This document shows, piece after piece, positions 55,443 to 64,000 of a stretch of 64,000 bases of DNA. Within the stretch, counting starts at the first letter, position 1; each line of letters opens with the position of its first letter. A program made the position numbers and the translations under genes. The DNA is taken from positions 1-64,000 of the forward strand of contig CAYXDO010000030.1 in the NCBI GenBank assembly GCA_964463485.1. The letters are read 5' to 3'. Below the pieces are notes generated by a model. The model made no database searches. It was given only the letters and a program-made list of their open reading frames with translations, and was not told the DNA's origin. The stretch comes from CAYXDO01 sp964463485. GTDB taxonomy: Bacteria; Myxococcota; Kuafuiibacteriia; Kuafuiibacteriales; Kuafuiibacteriaceae.

Positions 55443-57451
55443 GGGCAGCGATCGGCTTGGCAGGTGTCTTGGTTCTTTTGGCCTCCTGTGACTCGCTCGA
55501 CGAGTTCGAGTCTGAGGACGGTTGTCCAGCGCTCGAGCCTCGATGTCGAAATCGGGCGCCGACCGAGCCGATGGTCCGAATCCTTCCGGAGAAGCCGGGT
55601 CAAGGAGAGTCGCTTGCTTGCCAAGCCACGGCAACGGACCCCGACGGTGACTCTCTCACCCTGACCTATTCGTGGACGAGGAACGGATCGGCCATGACCT
55701 ACACTTCGTCTGCGGTTCCAGCCCGAGTGACCATGCCTGACGAAGATTGGAGCTGCATCGTCGTCGCTAGCGATGGGTTGTTGACCTCCACGAGCAGCAC
55801 CACGACTCGCATTCGAGCAGCCGAAATCCAGACATGGCTCCGCGAGCACACCGGTGGTTGGTGCGCAAACGAATACAATCAGTTCATGAATTTGTGCGGT
55901 GACGTCGTCTTCTGCGAGAGCTCCCCCGCCATGCGAACCTACCCGGACGGGCTGTCGCTCGACTTCGGATTTCATTGGGGTGGCTCGCCCGGCGTCTTGA
56001 TGGATCTCGGGGGCGACTGTGACGGAAAGCGACTCAGCTTCGTCATCACCGAGCGAGGTCAAGTATCCGTAGAGCCGTTCATGGGATCTGAGAGACTCAC
56101 CGCCCACGTCGAGCCCGGAACTCGTTTGATATCCTATCGCGCGACGCCCCGCTCGGTCGCGCTGTACGTCGACGGAGTCCTGGCTGATTCCGCCCCGGGG
56201 ACCTCGTCCATACCCGAGTTGGTTGCCCGCTGCGGCCCGGGCCTCGTGTTGGGCCAGCGACTCTCGTATTGGTGGGAGGAAAACAAGCGCGACAGCTGGC
56301 TCAGATTCGCGCCCTTCTTCTTCCACTTACGCGCCCGGGCTTCGGACGAGCTCACTTGGAGCTCGTCGGGAGTGTTTGGGCTTTCGGACGAGACCGTCCT
56401 GCTCTTCGAACCGGCAGGAGTGGCCCGCGACTCGTGGCAGTCGATGGATGGCGTTGATGAGGCCTACCCCAATGAAGGCATGACGTGGGTCGACCCCATT
56501 TTCACCGAGTGTATCGTCGAGAATCGTCCTCCGACGGCGCCGGTCGTCGCCATCGAGCCTGCGCTTCCTTCAGCCGGGCAGGCGCTCTCGTGTACAGTCG
56601 TGACGCCCTCGGCGGATTTCGACGGCGAGGCCGTGACCTACTCGTATCGTTGGACGAAAGACGGGACTCTGGCGCCTTTCTCGACCGCGCGGATTCCGGA
56701 AGGAGTCACTGAGACGGGTACCCGGTGGACCTGCACCGTGACCCCTTCCGATGGCATGGATAATGGTCTCCCGGCGTCGGCCTCAGAATACATCTCCGGC
56801 GCCGTTCCTTGCCATTCGATCAAGCTCACCGGGAGGGAGGCCGGAGTGTCCTTCGTGCCCACGGGCTATGGGTTCGGCGGACAGCCGTGGACGCTCGAGG
56901 CATGGCTTCAGTCCCACGACGAGTTTCCGCTGCAAGCCGGGCTGTTTCTCACCTCCAACGAGCTGTATGTGAGCGGAGCCTTTCAGATGGCCTTCGAGCC
57001 TCAAGGTGGGATTCAATGCGCAGTCTACGACGACGTCGAGGCTCATCGGGCGGCTACCGAGTTTGTGTTCGTCGCCGACGGACGGTGGCATCACGTCGCG
57101 TGCAGTTTCGACGGGTCCGTCCTTTCCGCCTTCATCGACGGAACGTTCACCTCGAGCGCAGCCGCAGACCCCCAGATCGTCGCGACCTCCCCGCTGAGCC
57201 TCGGACGACGAGAAGGATCGCTGAGTCCAGCGGCCCCGGTGAGCGTGGGTCCGATCCGTATTTCTCGGGCAGCACGATATGCGGATCGGTTCCAGCCTAC
57301 TCAGCGATGGTCCATCGACGCGGACACCGTGTCCCAGTACCTCGTGAGCTCCGGGCTCGCCGTTCAGACGATTGCCGACGAAGCCGGCGGAGACAACGAC
57401 GGGGTCGCGAGGTCAGGGGTGGTCGAAGGTCTCCCCGGCGAGTGTCCTTGA
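55439..57451 (+). CDS. lipoprotein with two Ig-like and a LamG domain
   Basis: 670 residues; ATG overlaps the caspase stop (ATGA). Lipoprotein signal MRAAIGLAGVLVLLASC. Two Ig/PKD-like modules with a Cys pair each (ESLACQATATDPDGDSLTLT and QALSCTVVTPSADFDGEAVT), a central region with three Cys, and a C-terminal LamG/concanavalin-like domain (PWTLEAWLQSHDEFPLQ, DGRWHHVACSFDGSVLSAFI). The last 60 residues match the same part of the last gene in the window. Likely a surface carbohydrate- or protein-binding lipoprotein. Confidence 0.85.
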   Translation: MRAAIGLAGVLVLLASCDSLDEFESEDGCPALEPRCRNRAPTEPMVRILPEKPGQGESLACQATATDPDGDSLTLTYSWTRNGSAMTYTSSAVPARVTMPDEDWSCIVVASDGLLTSTSSTTTRIRAAEIQTWLREHTGGWCANEYNQFMNLCGDVVFCESSPAMRTYPDGLSLDFGFHWGGSPGVLMDLGGDCDGKRLSFVITERGQVSVEPFMGSERLTAHVEPGTRLISYRATPRSVALYVDGVLADSAPGTSSIPELVARCGPGLVLGQRLSYWWEENKRDSWLRFAPFFFHLRARASDELTWSSSGVFGLSDETVLLFEPAGVARDSWQSMDGVDEAYPNEGMTWVDPIFTECIVENRPPTAPVVAIEPALPSAGQALSCTVVTPSADFDGEAVTYSYRWTKDGTLAPFSTARIPEGVTETGTRWTCTVTPSDGMDNGLPASASEYISGAVPCHSIKLTGREAGVSFVPTGYGFGGQPWTLEAWLQSHDEFPLQAGLFLTSNELYVSGAFQMAFEPQGGIQCAVYDDVEAHRAATEFVFVADGRWHHVACSFDGSVLSAFIDGTFTSSAAADPQIVATSPLSLGRREGSLSPAAPVSVGPIRISRAARYADRFQPTQRWSIDADTVSQYLVSSGLAVQTIADEAGGDNDGVARSGVVEGLPGECP

Positions 57452-57499
57452 GCTCGGGGGGTGATTTCCGCGCCTTGCGTCGAGCGGTGTCCAAGGGGG

Positions 57500-58831
57500 G
57501 TGCGAAGGACTCCAGGACTTGTGGGACCCATGGCGGCCTTTTGGGTTTTGCTCGCGCGACCCACTCTGGGCGCAGCTGAATCGAATGAAGCTCGCGAGGC
57601 GCTGGAGAGGGGCCGAGAGGTCCTTCGCACTCAACTTCTCTCCGAGCTGAGTCGGAGCCCCGTCGGTCCCCGCGACCTGAGCCTCGCTCGATCTGCGGCC
57701 GCGGAGTCGCTATTCACGGGCGCGCTTGCCGCGTATGACCAGTGCAAGACGGCGCCTGGTCCGGCCTGTGCTCAGGCCGCCATTCTCTTCGCGCTGGATG
57801 GACAGACGGACGTGGCGCTGGAGCTCGAGGTCCCTACGATTCCTCGCCAGGATCTCAGAGCGGAGCGCAGCCTGCTTCAGAACGCGGCGCGGCTTGGCCT
57901 GATCGGACCCGAGGAAGTCTGGACCTTGGAGGAGAAGCTCGGCGAGTCTGGGTTGGTCGAGGCGCGCCTGTCCGGAGTGCTCGAAGCGGCCAACTCGCTT
58001 CGACCCGCAGACTATCAGTCCTTGGCCCGACTTTGCCAAGACGACGAGCGAAGAATGGCCGCGCAGAGACTGATCTCCTTACTCACGCCGAGCTCCTCGT
58101 TCCGCGCAGATACCGGGAATCTGTTGGCCGGCACCCATCGAATCGTCGATTTTCACGAGTGCTCCATTCAAAGCGCAGGGCGATGGCTGACGCTCCCGGC
58201 AGGGGGCTGGAAGGACCAAACGGCGTGGGTTGCCTACGGAGACAGGAGCCCAGCTCCGGTGCGGGTCGTTGCCGCCGGCTCGGGCGCCGTCGACCTTTCC
58301 GAGGTCGATTGGGCACAACCTCGAATCGTGGTCCGCAAGACGCCTGCTGACGCATCCGCGCGAATCGACGGTGAGCCAGCGACATTTCAGGTCGGGGAGA
58401 CTGGCGAGCTCATCTTGAAGGTCACCGCCGGAAGTCACTCCGTCGAGGTGAGTCATGAGGGACGCGTTCCCTGGACGGCTCAGGTCGACGTTGACTTTGC
58501 GGAAGTGCGCGAGTTGGAGAGCCGGCTCGACTTGGCTGCGCCGGCATGGAGGCCCTACGTGGCCTGGCTCGGCGCCGGAGTGACTCTCGTGGGCGGCGCC
58601 GTTTACGGGACGGCGGCGGCGATGTCAGCGAATGCGGCGACGGAGCTGAGCCAGAGTATTCGTTCGGACGGTGCCTACGACGCGGGCGCGTACCAAAACG
58701 CACGAAACTCCGACGAGCGACTCTGGCCCACTCAACGCGTCGGGCTGTTGATCGGGGGGGCCGGCGCGTTGGCCGCGGGCGTTGCGCTGATTCACTGGCT
58801 CCTCGAAGACAACACCGCTCCGGAATGGTGA
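57500..58831 (+). CDS. exported PEGA-type membrane protein
   Basis: 443 residues from GTG 57500, which gives a signal peptide with two Arg (MRRTPGLVGPMAAFWVLLAR); ATG 57530 is possible. The first half is helical, TPR-like (AREALERGREVLRTQLLSEL). A PEGA-like domain follows (RIVVRKTPADASARIDGEPA ... LKVTAGSHSVEVSHEG), then two C-terminal helices (YVAWLGAGVTLVGGAVYGTA and VGLLIGGAGALAAGVALIHW). It resembles the PEGA protein of the kinase operon. Probably inner-membrane, with the domain facing the periplasm. Confidence 0.7.
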   Translation: MRRTPGLVGPMAAFWVLLARPTLGAAESNEAREALERGREVLRTQLLSELSRSPVGPRDLSLARSAAAESLFTGALAAYDQCKTAPGPACAQAAILFALDGQTDVALELEVPTIPRQDLRAERSLLQNAARLGLIGPEEVWTLEEKLGESGLVEARLSGVLEAANSLRPADYQSLARLCQDDERRMAAQRLISLLTPSSSFRADTGNLLAGTHRIVDFHECSIQSAGRWLTLPAGGWKDQTAWVAYGDRSPAPVRVVAAGSGAVDLSEVDWAQPRIVVRKTPADASARIDGEPATFQVGETGELILKVTAGSHSVEVSHEGRVPWTAQVDVDFAEVRELESRLDLAAPAWRPYVAWLGAGVTLVGGAVYGTAAAMSANAATELSQSIRSDGAYDAGAYQNARNSDERLWPTQRVGLLIGGAGALAAGVALIHWLLEDNTAPEW

Positions 58832-58835
58832 CGGA

Positions 58836-60638
58836 ATGAGTACTTCTCGAATCGCCGTGCTCGTGCTGATCGTGCTGGGGTCCGCGTGCGTTCGAGCCTT
58901 GGATCCCGGCGACTCGACTCCGGTGGGTTGTCTGCAGGACGGACACTGCCCGGACGGTCTGGTGTGCCTCGGCCGGTTTGCCCTCGCCGGCACGTGCGGC
59001 TGCGACCTTTCGGCCGATTGCGACCCAGAGTGCGCGTGCGACGACGAGTGCCGAGTCTGTGTTCCGTTCTCGCTTTGTCCAGACGGCTGCGACGACGATA
59101 ACGAGTGCACCGCCGAGTATTGTGAGCCTGGCCGCGGGTGTGTGCACGAGCCGGTCCCTGGGAGCTGCCAAGACGCTTGCATTCGCGAAGGCATTTGTGT
59201 CGGCGGCGTATGCACGGAGGGCACTCGAGTAGAGTGCCCGCCCGCAACCTCGCCATGCGTCGAGTCCGTCTGCGATCCCATTCAGGGAGAGTGTGTGATG
59301 CGCCCGAGAGTGGGTATACCGTGTGACGACGGTTTGTTCTGCACGATCTCCGACAGTTGTCGGGAGGACGGCGTGTGTGCCGGAGGCAGGCCGCGCGACT
59401 GCACCGCATCGAATACTCAATGCATCAGGTCCACGTGCGATGAGTCGTCCGACCGATGTGTCTCCGCTTCGACACCGGGGGTCAGTTGTGACGATGGCCT
59501 CTTCTGCACGGTCGGCGAAAAATGTCGCAACGACGGAACGTGCGGCGGCGGCTCGGTGAACGGTTGCTCGGGCACGACGGAGTTTGGGGAGTGTCAACGG
59601 GTCACGTGCGACGAGTCGAGCGACGAGTGTGTGGTCGTCCCTGCGAACGTGGGTTCTTCATGCGGGAACAGCTTCTGCGTCACCGGCGGAACGGTTTGCC
59701 GAGCGGATGGAACCTGTGGATCCGGCGCGGCGAGGGACTGTTCTTCGGCGGTGACGACACCCGCTTGCCAGGTGGGCCGATGCGATGAAGCGACTCGATC
59801 TTGCTACGCGGACCCCATCCAGGGAACGTGCGAGGACGGTCTCTTTTGCACGGTTGGGGAGTCCTGTCAGGACGGCTCGTGTTGGGGTGGAGTAGCGCGT
59901 GACTGTTCCCAGGTTCTCACCAACCCGGCGTGCCAGCGGGCTCGTTGTGACGAAGCCACCCGCCGCTGTCTGGCCGAGCCGCTCGTCGGCGTTGCCTGTG
60001 ACGACGGAATGTTTTGCACGACGGGGGAGACCTGTCAGCTCGATGGGTTCTGTCGGGGCGGCGCGTTCGACCGCTGCGCCGGCACCCCGGTTCCCCAGCC
60101 GCAGTGTCAGCAGGCCTCGTGTGACGAAGCGCTGGACCAGTGCAGCGTTGGCGCGGCCAACGTGGGCCTGAGTTGCAACGATGGGATTGTGGGGACTGTC
60201 GGAGAAGTCTGCCAATCCGACGGAGCGTGCCGGCCTGCGGATGGTTGCGCCGACGGGAGCGTCGAGCTGGGCTTCGACGGTTGGGGCCGCCAAGATATCG
60301 TGCTCTGCGAGCTCCCGACTCCAGCCCCGAACCCGCCGCGAGTGACCGAAGGCGCGGTCTTGCAGTGCGCAGTCGGGTGGCACGTCTGCACGGGCTCCGA
60401 ATTCACCGCACGCAACGATGGACTTCCGAGAGCCTTGCTCTCGTTCGCGGCGACCGTGGACGACGGCGCGAATTGTTTTGCGATGAATATCGTTAGTAAC
60501 TCACAATTTTCAGCAGAGCTCGACACCGTGCGTGCGAGCTTCCCAGGGACGTGCACCGGACCCGGCTCGAGCACGGCTTGGGGACGGCAACAATATCCGG
60601 CCTGCGAGGGGTCCTGCGGAGTCCTCTGCTGCCGCTGA
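58836..60638 (+). CDS. lipoprotein with six Cys-rich repeats
   Basis: 600 residues. Lipoprotein signal MSTSRIAVLVLIVLGSAC. A Cys-rich N-terminal part (CDDDNECTAEYC) leads to six copies of a repeat of about 55 residues built on C-(D/E)DG-(L/M)FCT-x-G-x2-C-x3-G-x-C (for example CDDGLFCTVGEKC), each with six or more Cys. The sixth copy has lost the FC. The C-terminal 130 residues are a separate domain (GWHVCTGSEFTARNDGL). Likely a long disulfide-stiffened stalk with a terminal binding domain. Starts 4 bases after the preceding gene. Confidence 0.8.
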   Translation: MSTSRIAVLVLIVLGSACVRALDPGDSTPVGCLQDGHCPDGLVCLGRFALAGTCGCDLSADCDPECACDDECRVCVPFSLCPDGCDDDNECTAEYCEPGRGCVHEPVPGSCQDACIREGICVGGVCTEGTRVECPPATSPCVESVCDPIQGECVMRPRVGIPCDDGLFCTISDSCREDGVCAGGRPRDCTASNTQCIRSTCDESSDRCVSASTPGVSCDDGLFCTVGEKCRNDGTCGGGSVNGCSGTTEFGECQRVTCDESSDECVVVPANVGSSCGNSFCVTGGTVCRADGTCGSGAARDCSSAVTTPACQVGRCDEATRSCYADPIQGTCEDGLFCTVGESCQDGSCWGGVARDCSQVLTNPACQRARCDEATRRCLAEPLVGVACDDGMFCTTGETCQLDGFCRGGAFDRCAGTPVPQPQCQQASCDEALDQCSVGAANVGLSCNDGIVGTVGEVCQSDGACRPADGCADGSVELGFDGWGRQDIVLCELPTPAPNPPRVTEGAVLQCAVGWHVCTGSEFTARNDGLPRALLSFAATVDDGANCFAMNIVSNSQFSAELDTVRASFPGTCTGPGSSTAWGRQQYPACEGSCGVLCCR

Positions 60639-60650
60639 GCAGGAGCCACC

Positions 60651-62381
60651 ATGCCTATCCAATTCCGATTCACCGTGCTTTGGCTGTCCGTGTGGTGCGG
60701 CGCCTGCGGTGGGCCGGCTCGATTCGCGCAACTCTCCGACGTGAGTCAGCCGCTCTCCGAACAGTTCGGCGAGGATCCCAAGGTGAATGCGTTCTACTGC
60801 AAGGATCCCAAGCCATGCGTCCCCGAGCGCGAGGAGTTCCGAGTTTCCTGGCCCGTCGTTTGTGGAGGCCCAACTGACCCGTGCGACCAGGTGAACAAGA
60901 AATACCAGGAGGTGTTCGATGGCGCGGCTCGGCTCATGGCGACCGTCAAGCAGGTCCGTTTCACCCTCGAGGGGATTGCGCGGGGCGACTACTCCTTGGA
61001 GCACGTGCTTCCTCTGATCGAGTTCGGAAGGAAAGTGATTCCTTCCGTGAAGGAAGAGGGCGAGCGACTCGTGGACGCTGCGAAGACACTCAATCCGGTC
61101 GAGGACTTCAAGTCGAGTCCTCTGCTGGCGCCGAAGCTCGCCGCTGCTCTTCCGACGACGGTATCGACGCTGGATCAAGCCATTTCAGAGGTCGCGACGA
61201 TCGTCGACGGCTTGAGGAAGCTGGCCGTGACGATTGCGGTGGGCCCGTCCGGCGGAGGCGCGGCTGCGGCCGAAGATTCCCGGCCTGCGGTCGACGATTC
61301 TCGGCCTGCGAGGGAGTCTGCGCGTTCGAGGAGCGGTCCGGGCAAACGCCCAGCCTATGAGCCCGATGCGATCGAAGCTGGAGACTCTCTCCTGAGTCGC
61401 GAAGGTGACGCCTTCCGGCCAGAGATCCTCACGGAATGGGTTCGCCTTTCTCCCATCGCCACTCTCGTACGAGTTCGCGACGGCTCGAGCCCGGAGCAAA
61501 TTGCCGAGGCGATTGCTCGCAGAAATCCTGCGCTCGAGCTGCGTTGGAGCGGGCAGCGACTGGTCGTTCGCGGGCTGGCCTTCTCGGCGCTGTTGGGACT
61601 TCTGAGCGAGATCAACGTACACGAGCCTTTGGTGGAGTGGGCGGTGGAGGAGATCCTCGACCAGTGCGGTCAACGCATGGACCAGAGCTTGTGCAGGTCA
61701 CTTGGTCTGAGTGCAGCCGTCCTGGCCCGCTGCAATCCGAAAGAGTGTGAAGCGCGCGCGCAAGCGGGTCTCGAACGCTCGGCGCTCGCGGCCACGGACG
61801 CCTGCTTCGAAGAAAAGGGTGAGTTTGCTTGTATGGAATTGACGAACCAGAACCTATCGAAGCCCGCGACTCGTCGAGTCCAGGAGCTCTGTTTGGCCGG
61901 GTGCCGGAAGAAAACCGCGGCAATCAAGGAAGAGCTCAGTCAACGTCTGGAGAGCTTCGTCGAGGTCGCGTCTCGTCAGTGCGAGCAAGAACGCGACCCG
62001 AGCGTCTGCGATCGCTTCGACCTTGGACCGGCTCAGATGAGTCAGCTCGGAGCCAGCCTCGCGATCAAGAGCCCGGCTCGGGTGGCTTCACTCGGCTTCG
62101 ACCAGCGGCTGTTCAGCTCCCTGCGCGCGCGTTGTCGTGCCACGTGTAATCAGCGAATCGAACAAGCGCGCCGCGCGGCAGCACGGGAGCCTGGCGCCGC
62201 TTTGGACTCCGTCGAGAGTCGCATGCGCTGCGTGGCGTCGACCTGCATCGACTGCCAGCGCGAGAACCTGGAGAAGTTCGGATTCGATCAGACCAAGTGC
62301 GGGGACCTCTTCGACGCCTGCGCCGTGCGATGCGGATGTGCCAATGACTCCGGGTCACTCTACGAAATGTGCTCGGACTGA
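60651..62381 (+). CDS. lipoprotein of unknown function
   Basis: 576 residues. The signal MPIQFRFTVLWLSVWCGAC fits a lipoprotein. The middle is helical (AARLMATVKQVRFTLEGIAR), with an acidic/basic linker near residues 200-235, and the last 200 residues have regularly spaced Cys pairs (CNPKEC, CLAGC, CRATC, CVASTCIDC), suggesting a helical disulfide-bonded domain. No known family. It belongs to the sigma-led block by position and strand. Confidence 0.7.
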   Translation: MPIQFRFTVLWLSVWCGACGGPARFAQLSDVSQPLSEQFGEDPKVNAFYCKDPKPCVPEREEFRVSWPVVCGGPTDPCDQVNKKYQEVFDGAARLMATVKQVRFTLEGIARGDYSLEHVLPLIEFGRKVIPSVKEEGERLVDAAKTLNPVEDFKSSPLLAPKLAAALPTTVSTLDQAISEVATIVDGLRKLAVTIAVGPSGGGAAAAEDSRPAVDDSRPARESARSRSGPGKRPAYEPDAIEAGDSLLSREGDAFRPEILTEWVRLSPIATLVRVRDGSSPEQIAEAIARRNPALELRWSGQRLVVRGLAFSALLGLLSEINVHEPLVEWAVEEILDQCGQRMDQSLCRSLGLSAAVLARCNPKECEARAQAGLERSALAATDACFEEKGEFACMELTNQNLSKPATRRVQELCLAGCRKKTAAIKEELSQRLESFVEVASRQCEQERDPSVCDRFDLGPAQMSQLGASLAIKSPARVASLGFDQRLFSSLRARCRATCNQRIEQARRAAAREPGAALDSVESRMRCVASTCIDCQRENLEKFGFDQTKCGDLFDACAVRCGCANDSGSLYEMCSD

Positions 62382-62423
62382 GCCGAATTTCCGGTTCCTC
62401 GTCGGTCCGGTGTCAGACCCAGC

Positions 62424-64000
62424 GTGACACAGCTCGTCCTACCGCGATTCCTCCTGAAGGGCCTCCTCGCTTGCTCCCTGGTCTCGTGCGGAGTCGGTGT
62501 CGAGGAGCTCGGGAGGCCCGATGCGGCCTCGCTCGACGTGACCGACCTTGGAACGGTCCATGATGACGCCGCCGAACATGAAGACTCCTCGGTCTCCGAA
62601 CCTGACGCCGCGCCTCCCGACGTCACGACCGCACTGCCGGATGCCGACAGTCCCGACGTAACCCTCCCAGATGCACTTGCCCAAGTCCCTTGTGGCAACG
62701 GCGTCGTGGATCCCGGTGAAGCTTGTGACGACGGAAACGCAGTCACGGAGCCTTGTGCATACGGCCGAACCGACTGCCAGGTCTGCGCCGCTGACTGCAC
62801 GATTCGGTCAGGCGCGGTTTCCTTCTGTGGGGATGGCTCCATTGACTCGACGGCCCTCGAGGATTGCGACGACGCGAATCGGGAGACGGAGGAGTGTGTA
62901 TATGGTCTGGTCAGTTGCTTCGTCTGCACGGACGGTTGTCGACTCCGCCCGGGAGCAGCGTCCTATTGCGGAGACTCGACGATCCAGGCGGCCGAAGGTG
63001 AGGCCTGCGACGATGGGAACGTCGACGATGGAGACGGATGCTCGTCCCAGTGTGCCTCCGAGTCGGTCATTCCCGCGCACTCCATTCGGGCTCGATCTCT
63101 TCGAGCAAGCTTGAGTTGCGCCAACGTCGGCTTCGGTGTCGGAGACGCAGACTGGACTTTCGAGTTCTGGATCCGAGTCCATCACGAGTTTTCGACTCCC
63201 GAGACTTGGGGACCCTACCCAGATGGACGACTCTTTACCCAGAACGAAGAATATGCAGCGTACTCGATCAATCCGCTCCTCGAAAACCAAGGTCGAATTC
63301 GTTCGTATACTTACAACGACACCGCGGGTCTCCACAACGTGGAACACCAAACTCCGAGGGTCGACGACGGGCGCTGGCATCACTATGCGTTGGTGCGAGA
63401 GGGCCCGGATGCGCGTAGCTATCTCGACGGTCGGCTCGTCGGTCATCAGTCGCCCGTTGCTCCACAGCTCGAAGCGACGAGCCCGATGGCGATCGGAGCC
63501 CCGTCCGGTTACCCAGGCCAATACTCCGCGCCTGTGGAGCTAGGCTCGATTCGATACTCGAGAGGCGTCCGTTATCGCCAGAGTTTCGTGTCCTCCACTC
63601 GGTGGGTCGTCGACGCCGAGACGATCGCGCAATATCTCACGGACAGAGACTTCGACGGTCGTGTGTTGGTCGACGAGGCTGGCGAGGACAACGACTGCGT
63701 CCATCGCGGCGGGTGGTTCGATGCCGTGTGCGGCGATGGGATCACCGATGGTGGCGAAGCTTGTGATGACGGCAACCAACAGACGGAGGCCTGTTCCTAC
63801 GGGATCGCGAGCTGTGCCGTGTGCTCGGCCAACTGCTCGATCGTCCCAGGCAGGACCTCGTCCTGCGGAGACGGTTTTGTGCAAGCGGCGGGCGACGAAC
63901 AATGCGACGACGGCAATACCTCCACTGAGGCCTGTGACTATGGCGAGCCGAGTTGCTTGGTCTGCAACTCGGCGTGTCGAGTCACCGCAGGCGCGACCAG
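62424..64000 (+). CDS. lipoprotein with DUF4215 Cys-rich repeats and LamG domain (partial, runs off right edge)
   Basis: Open from GTG 62424 to the window end (over 525 residues). Lipoprotein signal MTQLVLPRFLLKGLLACSLV followed by SC. Then an Asp-rich spacer and myxococcal Cys-rich (DUF4215) repeats of the form CG(N/D)G...GEACDDGN at about residues 90-205. Next a LamG domain (DWTFEFWIRVHHEF, DDGRWHHYALVREG), then more DUF4215 repeats. The segment IRYSRGVRYRQSF to DEAGEDND matches the end of the LamG protein at 55439-57451. Probably a surface-displayed binding protein. Confidence 0.85.
   Translation, partial: MTQLVLPRFLLKGLLACSLVSCGVGVEELGRPDAASLDVTDLGTVHDDAAEHEDSSVSEPDAAPPDVTTALPDADSPDVTLPDALAQVPCGNGVVDPGEACDDGNAVTEPCAYGRTDCQVCAADCTIRSGAVSFCGDGSIDSTALEDCDDANRETEECVYGLVSCFVCTDGCRLRPGAASYCGDSTIQAAEGEACDDGNVDDGDGCSSQCASESVIPAHSIRARSLRASLSCANVGFGVGDADWTFEFWIRVHHEFSTPETWGPYPDGRLFTQNEEYAAYSINPLLENQGRIRSYTYNDTAGLHNVEHQTPRVDDGRWHHYALVREGPDARSYLDGRLVGHQSPVAPQLEATSPMAIGAPSGYPGQYSAPVELGSIRYSRGVRYRQSFVSSTRWVVDAETIAQYLTDRDFDGRVLVDEAGEDNDCVHRGGWFDAVCGDGITDGGEACDDGNQQTEACSYGIASCAVCSANCSIVPGRTSSCGDGFVQAAGDEQCDDGNTSTEACDYGEPSCLVCNSACRVTAGAT

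Noticed and set aside
54549..55634. 361-residue minus-strand ORF
   Set aside because: Antisense of the caspase-family gene.

Overview
The window looks like chromosome from a high-GC member of the Myxococcota, probably Polyangia or a relative of Sandaracinus. This is inferred from gene style, not from a search. The signs are very GC-rich third codon positions, a eukaryotic-type Ser/Thr kinase operon, many lipoproteins of unknown function, Asp/Cys-rich EF-hand-like and DUF4215-type cysteine repeats, tandem TPR/cNMP proteins, a caspase-family protein under an ECF sigma factor, and a TolQ-TolR-TolR motor set. No rRNA, tRNA or CRISPR array was seen.

Layout. 1-5657 (minus): the 5' end and most of a giant secreted lipoprotein gene with tandem Ig/cadherin-like, PKD and IgGFc-binding-like modules. 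It is interrupted by one in-frame TGA and has an apparent one-base contraction near its start. 5816-9866 (plus): operon of Ser/Thr kinase, PEGA-type membrane protein and lipoprotein. 9889-12785 (minus): TPR/dual-cNMP protein and a partner. 12900-14717: typA/bipA, followed by a 14-bp tandem array. 14955-16411 (minus): DUF697 protein and a small outer-membrane-type protein. 16626-20780: Cys-rich lipoprotein, small membrane protein and a CehA/McbA-type metallohydrolase lipoprotein.

21066-28236 is the most unusual stretch. It holds an HPr-kinase-like protein, a gingipain-like (C25) protease, a PqqD-like domain fused through a Tat-like segment to a six-cysteine knottin-like tail, and, further on, a 5'-truncated nucleotidyltransferase of the type found beside HprK/PqqD genes. 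A patch of gene debris splits the set: a gyrB 3' fragment with a roughly 100-bp internal inversion, a frameshifted and truncated hrpB 5' fragment, and an intact Phd/PIN toxin-antitoxin pair.

28313-30155: yebC-ruvC-ruvA. 30171-34661: lipoprotein, uup-type ABC-F ATPase, APC permease and an Hpt protein. 35058-38180: a tight five-gene set (TPR lipoprotein, TonB-like protein, TolQ/ExbB, and two TolR/ExbD). 38298-43438: hypothetical protein and two large lipoproteins. 43478-49282 (minus): dppBC-type permeases, purA and leuS. 49327-52603: tail-anchored protein, acyl-CoA dehydrogenase and a divergent MarR regulator with a perfect palindrome between them.

52674 to the right edge is one long plus-strand block with overlapping or near-touching genes: ECF sigma factor, zinc-binding anti-sigma factor, caspase-family protein, two LamG lipoproteins, a PEGA protein, a six-repeat Cys-rich lipoprotein and a further lipoprotein. 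It reads as a sigma-controlled surface or envelope system of unknown purpose. Several genes in the window have a -10-like TANNNT hexamer 6-8 nt before the start codon and no Shine-Dalgarno sequence, which suggests leaderless transcripts.
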